Below, in pieces: positions 56,914-64,000 of a stretch of 64,000 nt of DNA. Source of the DNA: Chelativorans sp. YIM 93263. GTDB taxonomy: Bacteria; Pseudomonadota; Alphaproteobacteria; Rhizobiales; Rhizobiaceae. The stretch lies in NCBI RefSeq assembly GCF_028767125.1, contig NZ_JAKCWP010000001.1, positions 248,001-312,000 on the forward strand. The letters run 5' to 3'. The notes under the pieces are model-generated. The model did not search any database and was not told where the DNA came from. It worked only from the letters and a program-made list of their open reading frames with translations. A program made the position numbers and the translations under genes. The number at the start of each line of letters is the position of its first letter. Within the stretch, counting starts at the first letter, position 1.

Positions 56914-58530
56914 TCAGTGCCGGAAATGCCTGATCCCAGTGAACACCATGGCGATACCGTTCTCGTCGGCGGCGGCAATCACCTCTTCGTCACGCATGGA
57001 GCCGCCGGGCTGGATAACGGCGGTCGCGCCTGCCTCCACGGCGCTTAAAAGCCCGTCGGCAAAGGGGAAGAAGGCGTCGGACGCCACGACCGAACCCTTG
57101 GTGAGCGGCTCCCCCAGCCCCGCGGCTTCGGCCGCGTCCTCAGCCTTCCGTGCGGCGATACGTGCCGAATCCACCCGGCTCATCTGGCCGGCCCCTATGC
57201 CGATCGTCGCACCGTCGCGCGCATAGACGATTGCGTTCGACTTTACATGCTTGGCCACGCGGAAGGCGAATTTCAGGTCCGCCATCTCTTTATCGCTCGG
57301 AGCGCGTTTCGTGACGACCTTGAGATCAAGATCGTCAACACTGCCGTTGTCGCGGGTCTGGACAAGCAGTCCGCCGGAAACGGTCTTTGCAGTGAGGCCT
57401 GGCTGACGCGGGTCCGCGACACCGTTCGTAAGAAGCAGGCGCAGGTTCTTTTTGGCGGCGATCAGCGCCTGAGCCTCGTCCGTCGCGTCAGGGGCGATGA
57501 TAACCTCGGTGAAAATCTTTGCGATCTCCTCCGCCGCTTCCGCGTCAAGCGGACGGTTTAGGGCCACGATGCCACCGAAGGCCGAGACCGGATCGCAGGC
57601 GAGAGCCTGCTTGTAAGCCTCGGCAAGCGACGCCCCCTCCGCCACGCCGCAGGGGTTGGCGTGCTTGATGATGGCGACTGCCGCAGTTTTCTGCGGATCG
57701 AATTCGCAGACGAGTTCGAAGGCCGCATCCGTATCATTGATGTTATTGTAGGAAAGTTGCTTGCCCTGGGTCTGGCTGGCGGTCGCCACGCCCGGTCTCC
57801 GATCACCAGTCACGTAGAAGCCGGCCTTCTGGTGCGGGTTTTCACCATAGCGCATCACCTGTTTCAGCCGGCCGCCGAAGCTTTGCCATTCGGGCTGCTC
57901 GATCTGCAGCGTTTCGGCGAACCATTGCGAGATCGCGGCATCATAGGCCGCCGTGCGCGCATAGGCTTTTGCCGCCAGTTCCTGGCGCAGGCGATAGGGC
58001 ACGGCGCCGTCGTGCTCGTTCAAGGCTTGAAGCACGCGTTCGTAGTCCGCCGGGTCGGTCACCACGGTCACGTAGGCGTGGTTCTTGGCGGCGGCGCGCA
58101 GCATGGCTGGACCGCCGATATCGATGTTTTCGACCGTCGTTGCGTAATCCCCGCCGCCAAAGCGGACCTCCTCGAAGGGATAGAGATTAATGATGATGAG
58201 ATCGATGGGTTGGATGGCATGGGCCTCCATGGCCGCACGGTGTTCCTCGTCATCGCGAATGCCCAGGAGACCGCCATGGACGTTCGGGTGAAGCGTTTTC
58301 ACGCGCCCATCCATGATTTCCGGAAAGCCCGTCAGGTCTGATACGTCACGCACCATGAGCCCATCTCCGGTCAGTGCCCGCGCCGTACCGCCCGTGGAGA
58401 CGAGGTCGATCTCATGCTCCGCCAGCGCACGGGCGAGATCGACAATGCCCGACTTGTCGGAAACAGACAGGAGCGCTTTTTTGATCGGGATGAGATCGGG
58501 GGGTGGGACTTTTTTTGACGATACGGACAT
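56914..58530 (-). CDS. purH: Bifunctional AICAR formyltransferase/IMP cyclohydrolase PurH
   Basis: This 538-residue enzyme performs the last two steps of purine synthesis. The N-terminal cyclohydrolase domain (1 to about 200) begins [20 protein letters not shown], with GGTARAL and [20 protein letters not shown]. The C-terminal formyltransferase domain contains [15 protein letters not shown] (the catalytic Lys-His) and [14 protein letters not shown] chose the ATG at 58530 ([12 protein letters not shown]) over the longer frame. It converges on the MFS gene, ending 10 bp after it. Length and motifs are normal. Confidence 0.97.
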   Translation of the reverse strand: MSVSSKKVPPPDLIPIKKALLSVSDKSGIVDLARALAEHEIDLVSTGGTARALTGDGLMVRDVSDLTGFPEIMDGRVKTLHPNVHGGLLGIRDDEEHRAAMEAHAIQPIDLIIINLYPFEEVRFGGGDYATTVENIDIGGPAMLRAAAKNHAYVTVVTDPADYERVLQALNEHDGAVPYRLRQELAAKAYARTAAYDAAISQWFAETLQIEQPEWQSFGGRLKQVMRYGENPHQKAGFYVTGDRRPGVATASQTQGKQLSYNNINDTDAAFELVCEFDPQKTAAVAIIKHANPCGVAEGASLAEAYKQALACDPVSAFGGIVALNRPLDAEAAEEIAKIFTEVIIAPDATDEAQALIAAKKNLRLLLTNGVADPRQPGLTAKTVSGGLLVQTRDNGSVDDLDLKVVTKRAPSDKEMADLKFAFRVAKHVKSNAIVYARDGATIGIGAGQMSRVDSARIAARKAEDAAEAAGLGEPLTKGSVVASDAFFPFADGLLSAVEAGATAVIQPGGSMRDEEVIAAADENGIAMVFTGIRHFRH

Positions 58531-58739
58531 GAGCAGGCATCTTCCTCGGCAGGTTGGCCACGGGTTAGCACAAGCTCTGCGCAAATCAAGCTGCGATGCC
58601 ATTGACTTTACAGTTGCGCTTTACGCTGGGTGTCCACCCTACCCTGCCGGGCAGAGGGCACGAAAGAGCGCTGACTGCCATGAATGGCAGTTCACAACTG
58701 TCGCGTCGAACCATCGAATATTAACGCGGCGGCGCCGCT

Positions 58740-59921
58740 TTACTGCATACCGGGCTTCAGCACGACCTTGGTGGTTTCGTTCTGTTCAAAGGCGAACTTG
58801 TGATATCCCTTCGGCGCCTGCTCAAGCGGAAGCCGGTGGCTGATCAGGAAGGTGGTGTCCACCTTGCCTTCGCGGATCAGATCCAAGAGCTTTGGCATAT
58901 AGCGCTGCATGTGCGTCTGCCCGGTGCGCAGCGTCAGCCCCTTTTGCATGAACGCACCCGCGGGGAACTTGTCCACAAACCCGCCATAGACACCCGGCAC
59001 GGACACACGCCCGCCCTTCCGGCACGCATAAAGTGCCTGGCGCAGCACATGCGGCCGGTCCGTCTCGAGCATCACCTTCTGCTTGGCATAATCGTAGAGA
59101 TTGTCGACCGCGAAACCATGGCTTTCCATGCCGACCGCATCGATGACAGCGTCCGGGCCGATCCCGCCCGTCATTTCCACCAGCGCCTCGTAGACATGGG
59201 TATTTCTAAAGTTGACGGCCTTGGCGCCGAATTTCCGGGCCAACTCCAGCCGGTGGGGATAGTGATCGATCGCAATCACCTGCCCGGCGCCCATGATTAA
59301 TGCGCTTTGCACCGCAAACAGCCCAACCGGGCCGCAGCCCCACACGGCGACGGTATCGCCTTCTTTGATCTCGCAATTTTCCGCCGCCATCCAGCCTGTC
59401 GGCAGGATATCGGAGAGGAAGAGCACCTCATCATCCTCCATGCCATCGGGGACGACGATGGGACCGACATCCGAATAAGGCACCCGGACATATTCCGCCT
59501 GCCCACCGGCATAACCTCCGGTCAGGTGCGTATAGCCGAAGAAACCGCCGGCACGGTGCCCGTAAAGCATTTCCGAGATGTCGGCCTTGTCGGCCGGATT
59601 GGAGTTGTCGCAAGCGGCATAGAGCTGTTTTTCGCAGAAAAAGCAGTGCCCGCATGCAATCACGAAGGGCACCACCACGCGGTCACCCTTCTTCAGCTTC
59701 TTGTTGTCCTTTCCGACGTCAACCACTTCGCCCATGAATTCATGGCCAAGAATATCGCCTGGCGTAAGCGCCGGAATGAGGCCGTTGTAAAGATGAAGAT
59801 CGGACCCGCAGATAGCGGTCGAGGTGACCTTGATGATGGCATCGCGCGGATTGACGATTTCCGGGTCGCGCACCGTATCGACGCGGACGTCCCTCTTTCC
59901 ATGCCAGGTAAGCGCTCGCAT
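58740..59921 (-). CDS. Zinc-dependent alcohol dehydrogenase (formaldehyde dehydrogenase-like MDR)
   Basis: This is a 393-residue medium-chain dehydrogenase. Catalytic zinc ligands are Cys38, His60 and Glu61 (ICGSDLHLYNG, GHEFMGEV). The structural zinc site is intact: Cys90, Cys93, Cys96 and Cys104. The Rossmann motif VWGCGPVGLFAVQSALI follows at about 200. The overall pattern matches the 'glutathione-dependent formaldehyde dehydrogenase-like' subgroup common in soil bacteria, but most of these do not depend on glutathione. It starts 13 bp after the SRPBCC gene ends, so they are one transcript. The substrate is unknown. Confidence 0.9.
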   Translation of the reverse strand: MRALTWHGKRDVRVDTVRDPEIVNPRDAIIKVTSTAICGSDLHLYNGLIPALTPGDILGHEFMGEVVDVGKDNKKLKKGDRVVVPFVIACGHCFFCEKQLYAACDNSNPADKADISEMLYGHRAGGFFGYTHLTGGYAGGQAEYVRVPYSDVGPIVVPDGMEDDEVLFLSDILPTGWMAAENCEIKEGDTVAVWGCGPVGLFAVQSALIMGAGQVIAIDHYPHRLELARKFGAKAVNFRNTHVYEALVEMTGGIGPDAVIDAVGMESHGFAVDNLYDYAKQKVMLETDRPHVLRQALYACRKGGRVSVPGVYGGFVDKFPAGAFMQKGLTLRTGQTHMQRYMPKLLDLIREGKVDTTFLISHRLPLEQAPKGYHKFAFEQNETTKVVLKPGMQ

Positions 59922-59934
59922 TATGGACTCTCCC

Positions 59935-60582
59935 TTATGCGCGGGGCGCGGTAAGCTCCGTGGCGGCGGTGGCGATCTCGCCCGTTTCCATCAATTGCTT
60001 GAAGCGGCGTAGCTCGCGGCGAACCTGGATCTGCGGTTCGCGCTGCATGACCTTCGCCGCCGCACGTCCGACCGCGCCTGCCGGCGGTTCGTAGGCGATG
60101 GTCGCCTCGACCTGCGTGCCGCGCCCGCCCGGAGCATCGCGGAAGAGGACACGGCCGCTGTTGCTCACTTCCGAATCCGCATCCGTTTCCCATGCAATCA
60201 ACTCGTTCTCGCGCTCCTCGGTAATCTTCGTCTCGAACGTGACGCTGCTGCCGGCCGGCGCTTCGATGACCCAGCGCGAACGCATCCGGTCGATCGGCGT
60301 GACCGAGCGAACATTCTCCATGAATTCGGGAAACCGGGCAAAATCGCGCCAGCGCGCATAGACTTCCTCTCGCGGGCGATTGATCGTGACCGTGCGGCCG
60401 ACCAACGCGGCTACCGCTCCGGTGCGGCGCCACAGGCGCCGTGGTGAATCCTCGGGCTGCACGATTGTGCGTTTGCGCATGCCCTTGCGCGCGACCGCCA
60501 AGATCGCCACACCCGCCGCGGTACCGAGGACGACGGCGGCAATGGCGCGTCCGTTTCTATATTCGTGATGTCGGTGATGCAT
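59935..60582 (-). CDS. SRPBCC-family protein with an N-terminal membrane segment
   Basis: This 215-residue protein has a His-rich start (MHHRHHEYRNGR), then one membrane segment (about 13-31, AIAAVVLGTAAGVAILAVA), a basic linker, and an SRPBCC/polyketide-cyclase domain (about 60-195: VTINRPREEVYARWRDFARF, FPEFMENVRSVTPIDR, RSRWVIEAPAGSSVTFETKI). SRPBCC domains bind hydrophobic ligands or aid lipid transfer. I chose the ATG at 60582, which has GGAG just upstream; ATG at 60594 is possible. It heads a two-gene unit with the alcohol dehydrogenase. Confidence 0.83.
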   Translation of the reverse strand: MHHRHHEYRNGRAIAAVVLGTAAGVAILAVARKGMRKRTIVQPEDSPRRLWRRTGAVAALVGRTVTINRPREEVYARWRDFARFPEFMENVRSVTPIDRMRSRWVIEAPAGSSVTFETKITEERENELIAWETDADSEVSNSGRVLFRDAPGGRGTQVEATIAYEPPAGAVGRAAAKVMQREPQIQVRRELRRFKQLMETGEIATAATELTAPRA

Positions 60583-60674
60583 GAAACACTCCATCGCGGT
60601 GGGACCCGCGTCTTGGGTGCACGAACCATTTGCCGGCGAGGATTGTTCCGCGCTGCCGAAAGCGTTTGAACCAT

Positions 60675-60793
60675 AAAAAACGCCCGCCGGGGGAGGAGGT
60701 CCGGCGGGTGCTTCTGAATACGACCAGCACTAGGGAGGAGAACTGCTGGCCGGCTCGGCGAGCCTGGGAGGAGGAAGGCCGCGCCGAGAACTT
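60675..60793 (-). ncRNA. Alpha-r14 (suhB-type) sRNA
   Basis: An RNA of about 119 nt read leftwards. It has three hairpins: CTCGGCG/CGCCGAG (60754-60788), CCAGCA/TGCTGG (60724-60749), and a terminator with stem CCCGCCGG/CCGGCGGG (60683-60708) followed by U (60675-60680). Each loop carries a CCUCCUCCC or CUCCUCCC anti-Shine-Dalgarno box (plus-strand GGGAGGAG copies at 60691, 60733 and 60766). This triple-loop form is the hallmark of the alpha-r14 family of alphaproteobacterial sRNAs. A promoter is visible: TTTAAC (60828-60823), 17-bp spacing, TATGTA (60805-60800). It would block translation of mRNAs with GGAGG-type sites. The family match is by structure and motif. Confidence 0.87.
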
Positions 60794-60944
60794 GGCCGCT
60801 ACATAAGGCGGTGGCCGGTCCGGTTAAAGTGCAATCACCGCATATCTGGTTTGAAAATCTGCGGCATTCGCGCGCGGCCTTTGACAAACCGGCTACCGGG
60901 AATAGAACGGGCTGTAACACATTGGCCCGCACCGGGAGAAAATC

Positions 60945-62273
60945 ATGACCACGAATGTAGCGCCCGTCGGACTGGCACGCGACCTGGACGAACGCGCCAG
61001 GTCGGGAAAGCCGGTGCGGATCGGTCTTGTAGGCGCGGGCGAAATGGGGACCGACATCGTCGCTCGGGTTGCGCATATGTCCGGAATCGAAGTCGGTGCC
61101 ATTGCCGAGCACAAGGTCGAGGCGGCCATGAAAGCTGTCAAAATCGCCTATGGCGAGGACGGCCGCGCCCGCTGCGTCGACAGCGGATTGGCAATGACGG
61201 CAGCCATGGAAAGCGGCAGGATCGCTGTTGCCGAGAGCGCGGCAATGCTCGTCGAGAGCGAACTGATCGACGTGGTGGTCGACGCCACGGGCGTGCCCTC
61301 TGTCGGCGCCGAGATCGGCTTGTCGGCAATGCAGCACGGCAAGCATCTCGTCATGATGAACGTCGAGGCCGACGTGACTATCGGCGCGTATCTGAAGAGC
61401 GAGGCGGACCGCCTGGGCGTTACCTATTCGCTGGGAGCTGGCGACGAGCCTTCAGCCTGCATGGAACTGATCGAGTTCGTCTCCGCCATGGGCCATCCGA
61501 TCGTGGCCGCGGGCAAAGGCAAGAACAATCCGCTCAACATCGACGCTGTGCCCGACGATTACGCCGAAGAGGCAAAGCGTCGGAACATGAACAAGCGTAT
61601 GCTGGTCGAGTTCGTCGACGGCTCCAAGACCATGGTCGAGATGGCCGCCATCGCCAACGCGACCGGCCTTGTGCCCGACAGGCCGGGCATGCACGGCCCT
61701 TCTTCAACGCTCGACCAGCTTTCCTCCACGCTGATACCTCGGGAGGATGGCGGTGTGCTCTCACGCGCCGGCGTGGTGGACTATTCCGTCGGTAAGGGCG
61801 TGGCCCCCGGCGTCTTCGTCATCGCCGAGATGGGTCATCCGCGCATCCGCGAGCGGATGGAGGACCTCAAGATGGGCACCGGGCCCTATTTCACATTTCA
61901 CAGGCCCTATCACCTCACCTCGCTGGAAGTGCCGCTGACTTGCGCGCGCGTCGTACTTTACGGCAAGGCGGACATGGTCCCGCTCAAAACACCGGTCGCC
62001 GAGGTCTGCGCCGTGGCAAAGAAGGATCTCTCGCCGGGTGACCGCCTCGATGCCATCGGTGAGTACACCTACCGTGCCTGGATTATGGCGGTAGGCGACG
62101 CACGCGCGGAAAAGGCCATACCTTGCGGGCTTCTCGAGCGCGGAACGGTATTGCAGCCGATCCGCAGGGGCGACCTGATCACCTACAATAACGCCGCGCC
62201 ACCAAAGGGCTCAAAAATCGCGGCGTTGCGGGCGCTGCAGGATGAACGCCTCTACAAGGAAAGTCGCAACTAA
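60945..62273 (+). CDS. COG4091 oxidoreductase with SAF domain, related to DXR-like enzyme (DRL)
   Basis: This 442-residue NAD(P)-dependent protein has an N-terminal Rossmann fold (GLVGAGEMGTDIVARVAHMS, about 27-46), a middle domain (VVDATGVPSVGAEIGLSAMQ, about 110-130; GDEPSACMELIEFV, about 166-179), and a C-terminal SAF-like domain (about 350-440, ending ITYNNAAPPKGS). This is the COG4091 'predicted homoserine dehydrogenase' family. The Brucella DRL enzyme of this family makes MEP in place of DXR. Paralogs with other roles also exist, so function is open. It is a single gene with a GGGAGAAAATC ribosome site, 152 bp from the start of the sRNA and in the opposite direction. Confidence 0.8.
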   Translation: MTTNVAPVGLARDLDERARSGKPVRIGLVGAGEMGTDIVARVAHMSGIEVGAIAEHKVEAAMKAVKIAYGEDGRARCVDSGLAMTAAMESGRIAVAESAAMLVESELIDVVVDATGVPSVGAEIGLSAMQHGKHLVMMNVEADVTIGAYLKSEADRLGVTYSLGAGDEPSACMELIEFVSAMGHPIVAAGKGKNNPLNIDAVPDDYAEEAKRRNMNKRMLVEFVDGSKTMVEMAAIANATGLVPDRPGMHGPSSTLDQLSSTLIPREDGGVLSRAGVVDYSVGKGVAPGVFVIAEMGHPRIRERMEDLKMGTGPYFTFHRPYHLTSLEVPLTCARVVLYGKADMVPLKTPVAEVCAVAKKDLSPGDRLDAIGEYTYRAWIMAVGDARAEKAIPCGLLERGTVLQPIRRGDLITYNNAAPPKGSKIAALRALQDERLYKESRN

Positions 62274-62415
62274 CCGGCTTTCCCTACACAACCGTCCATG
62301 TAACCAAATAGCCACTGTGAACCGCGAAGTCCGTGGCCAACCCCTCTTCCACTTGCGAATACCAAGAAAATAATCCAGTCAAAAAACGATATGAATGCGT
62401 CGGGGGGCGGCATCA

Positions 62416-63327
62416 ATGCAAAGCCATTATGGTTCTTCCGATCGTCGCGTCGAGGAGATGCGGCGGTCGGCACATGCCCAGGCTTTGGACCTTATTCCGG
62501 AAAATGCAGGGCCGCGCGCGTCGACGTGCAGGGGCGGTGCGGTGTATTCCGTGCGCGAGCCTGGCTCTCAAGAATTCCTTTCCGAGAGTCACTTCGCGGC
62601 CGTCATGCTCGCGCCCTGTCGGGGTATCGAGGCGGCAATCGCCAGCGATTCCATGAGAAGGTTTGATGCGCCGGTCGGGATGATCATTGTCAATCCCGCG
62701 AATGTGGATAGCCGCACAAAATGGCATGCAATGCGGGAAAATGCGGTGGTGGCGATCGGACCGGAAAGCCTGCAGGAACTGGCCGAACAGGAGTTCGACA
62801 GAACGGGACTCGAACTCCAGGCACCGCCTTTCGGAACGATCGATCCCACCGCGCTCCGTATTGCCGAGATGCTGAAGGCTGAACTGAGCGGCCACGAGCC
62901 AACCAGCGAATTCTACATAGATTCACTGGTAACCTTGTTTGGCATCCACCTGCTGCGCAATTATACCAACATCCAGGGCTCCACGTCCAAAGTCGCCGGA
63001 GGGCTTTCCCTGCGCGCCGCGCGACGCATCGATGAATTTCTTCATGAGAATTTTGCGCGTAAGCTCGCCGTCGCCGACCTTGCCGCAATATGCGAACTTT
63101 CACCCGGACATTTCATTCAGGCCTTTGCCAAGACCTTCGGCATTTCTCCGCATCAGTATCTTTTGAATCTGCGCCTCGCCCGCGCGGAGAAGATGCTGGT
63201 CGAGACCGAACTGACGATCGCGGCCATCGCTTATTTGACGGGGTTTTCGAGCCAGAGTCATCTCACCTCGGCCATGCGCAAGCACAAGGGGTTGACACCT
63301 GCGCTGCTGCGCTCCCGGCGTATATAG
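62416..63327 (+). CDS. AraC-family transcriptional regulator
   Basis: This 303-residue protein has two HTH motifs at the C-terminus (about 205-300): VADLAAICELSPGHFIQAFA followed by FGISPHQYLLNLRLARAEKM, then LTIAAIAYLTGFSSQSHLTS. The N-terminal domain (about 1-190) has no strong cupin motif and may bind an unknown ligand. I chose the ATG at 62416 (GGGGGGCGGCATCA upstream); ATG at 62395 is also open. It follows the COG4091 gene by 142 bp on the same strand, with no proven link. The target is unknown. Confidence 0.85.
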   Translation: MQSHYGSSDRRVEEMRRSAHAQALDLIPENAGPRASTCRGGAVYSVREPGSQEFLSESHFAAVMLAPCRGIEAAIASDSMRRFDAPVGMIIVNPANVDSRTKWHAMRENAVVAIGPESLQELAEQEFDRTGLELQAPPFGTIDPTALRIAEMLKAELSGHEPTSEFYIDSLVTLFGIHLLRNYTNIQGSTSKVAGGLSLRAARRIDEFLHENFARKLAVADLAAICELSPGHFIQAFAKTFGISPHQYLLNLRLARAEKMLVETELTIAAIAYLTGFSSQSHLTSAMRKHKGLTPALLRSRRI

Positions 63328-63331
63328 TATC

Positions 63332-64000
63332 CTAGGCGATGGATCGCAGCGCTGCGGCGACGCGCTCTATATCCTGCTCGTTGTTGCGGATGCTGGGAGT
63401 AAGTCGCACGTGCGGCACGGCATAGGGCGCCACGGAAGCGATAATTTCGTGCTGCCGCAGTCGGGAGACCACAGCGTTGGGATGCACGCCATCGACGTCG
63501 AACGAGACAATTCCCGCGGAAAACCGGCTATCGCGCGGCGTGCGCAGCGTCACGCCCGGATGTTCCGCAAGAGCGTCCTTTAAGGACGTCGCAAGAAAAT
63601 GGGTTCGCTCAGCAACACGCGCGCGACCGATCTGCCGGTGCAGCGCGAACGCTTCCGACAGGGCCCAGCGATGCTCGAACGGCTTGAATCCCCCGGGCGT
63701 CATCCGCGGCCCCGTATTGCCACCGGGCGGTTCGTCGGCTCCCTCCAGCCAGGCGCTGAAGACGGCATCGTCCGTGAAGCTGGGAATGGTGGGGCGTACG
63801 GCATCCAGCCCGCGCTCACTGATGGCTACGATGCCAGTGCCACGCGGCCCGAACAGCCATTTATGACACCCTGCCATGAAGAAGTCGCAGCCAAGCTGCA
63901 GAAAATTAGTATCTTCGACGCCAAAACCATGCACGGCATCGATGCCCAGCAGAACCTGATCCTCCGCGTCCCGCTCGGCATTCACCTCACGCAAGGCAGC
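63332..64000 (-). CDS. Class V PLP-dependent aminotransferase (cysteine desulfurase/epimerase-like), start cut off
   Basis: At least 222 C-terminal residues of a class V aminotransferase fold are visible; the gene continues beyond the right edge. The PLP-lysine region is FFMAGCHKWLFGPRGTGIVA, after IDAVHGFGVEDTN, where the Asp contacts the pyridine nitrogen. The small domain (about the last 110 residues: VVSRLRQHEIIASVAPYAVP) follows. The isopenicillin N epimerase-like/desulfurase branch fits, but substrate choice needs the missing half. It converges on the AraC gene with four bases between the stop codons. Confidence 0.82.
   Translation of the reverse strand, partial: AALREVNAERDAEDQVLLGIDAVHGFGVEDTNFLQLGCDFFMAGCHKWLFGPRGTGIVAISERGLDAVRPTIPSFTDDAVFSAWLEGADEPPGGNTGPRMTPGGFKPFEHRWALSEAFALHRQIGRARVAERTHFLATSLKDALAEHPGVTLRTPRDSRFSAGIVSFDVDGVHPNAVVSRLRQHEIIASVAPYAVPHVRLTPSIRNNEQDIERVAAALRSIA

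Overview
The window is GC-rich chromosomal DNA from an alphaproteobacterium, most likely Hyphomicrobiales (Phyllobacteriaceae-like). Supporting genes are the CtrA-degradation factor RcdA, a CenR/OtpR-type regulator beside a cyclic-nucleotide-binding protein, the roughly 1,600-residue NAD-glutamate dehydrogenase, a Liv operon with its small DUF6867-like membrane protein, the zinc-free L32 protein, and an sRNA with the three-hairpin anti-Shine-Dalgarno form of the alpha-r14 family. I saw no tRNA, rRNA, CRISPR array, insertion sequence, prophage or integrative element. The content is mostly core metabolism, transport and regulation. This assignment rests on gene content alone.

Layout. 1-3626: a hydroxyproline-catabolism cluster (GntR regulator, deaminase/dehydratase, FAD oxidoreductase, 4-hydroxyproline 2-epimerase) with two AT-rich palindromic operators. 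3893-9759: a branched-chain amino acid type ABC transporter (livHMGF, a small membrane protein, the binding protein). 9953-13423: pyruvate carboxylase. 13534-15971: a frameshifted flavin-binding gene, a LysE exporter and an MFS transporter. 15990-18267: ruvCAB. 18306-22147: TauE exporter, RcdA, a candidate sRNA, a copper-storage-like protein, a lytic transglycosylase and a DUF3309 peptide. 22228-27433: an RND efflux pump with a divergent TetR regulator and a palindromic operator. 27451-35536: an M20 carbamoylase-type hydrolase divergent from a peptide-type ABC operon that includes a permease-ATPase fusion and ends in its own GntR regulator. 35686-39023: a TAXI-TRAP transporter.

39131-44061: ispG, a glycerophosphodiesterase and a hybrid histidine kinase with two receiver domains. 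44069-45540: a SoxR module in which a near-consensus sox box lies inside a 19-bp-spaced promoter for an FMN reductase and a small ABM-type monooxygenase. 45550-50617: farnesyl diphosphate synthase, MtgA, an unknown protein, L32, a cNMP-binding protein, CenR, an L,D-transpeptidase-like protein and an AhpD-like protein. 50728-58530: NAD-glutamate dehydrogenase, an MFS protein and PurH. 58740-64000: a zinc alcohol dehydrogenase, a membrane-anchored SRPBCC protein, the alpha-r14-type sRNA, a COG4091 oxidoreductase related to the DXR-like enzyme of Brucella, an AraC regulator and a truncated class V aminotransferase.

How the genes work together. Several local regulons can be read directly: GntR with the hydroxyproline genes, TetR with the RND pump, GntR with the peptide-type ABC transporter and hydrolase, and SoxR with its flavin redox pair. 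Isoprenoid genes (ispG, the prenyl synthase and possibly the COG4091 protein) are scattered. Cell-envelope genes (MtgA, YkuD protein, lytic transglycosylase, CenR) are frequent. I found no wholly unknown multi-gene system. The best leads are the two sRNAs, the SoxR module, the COG4091 enzyme, the fused ABC subunit and the frameshifted gene.
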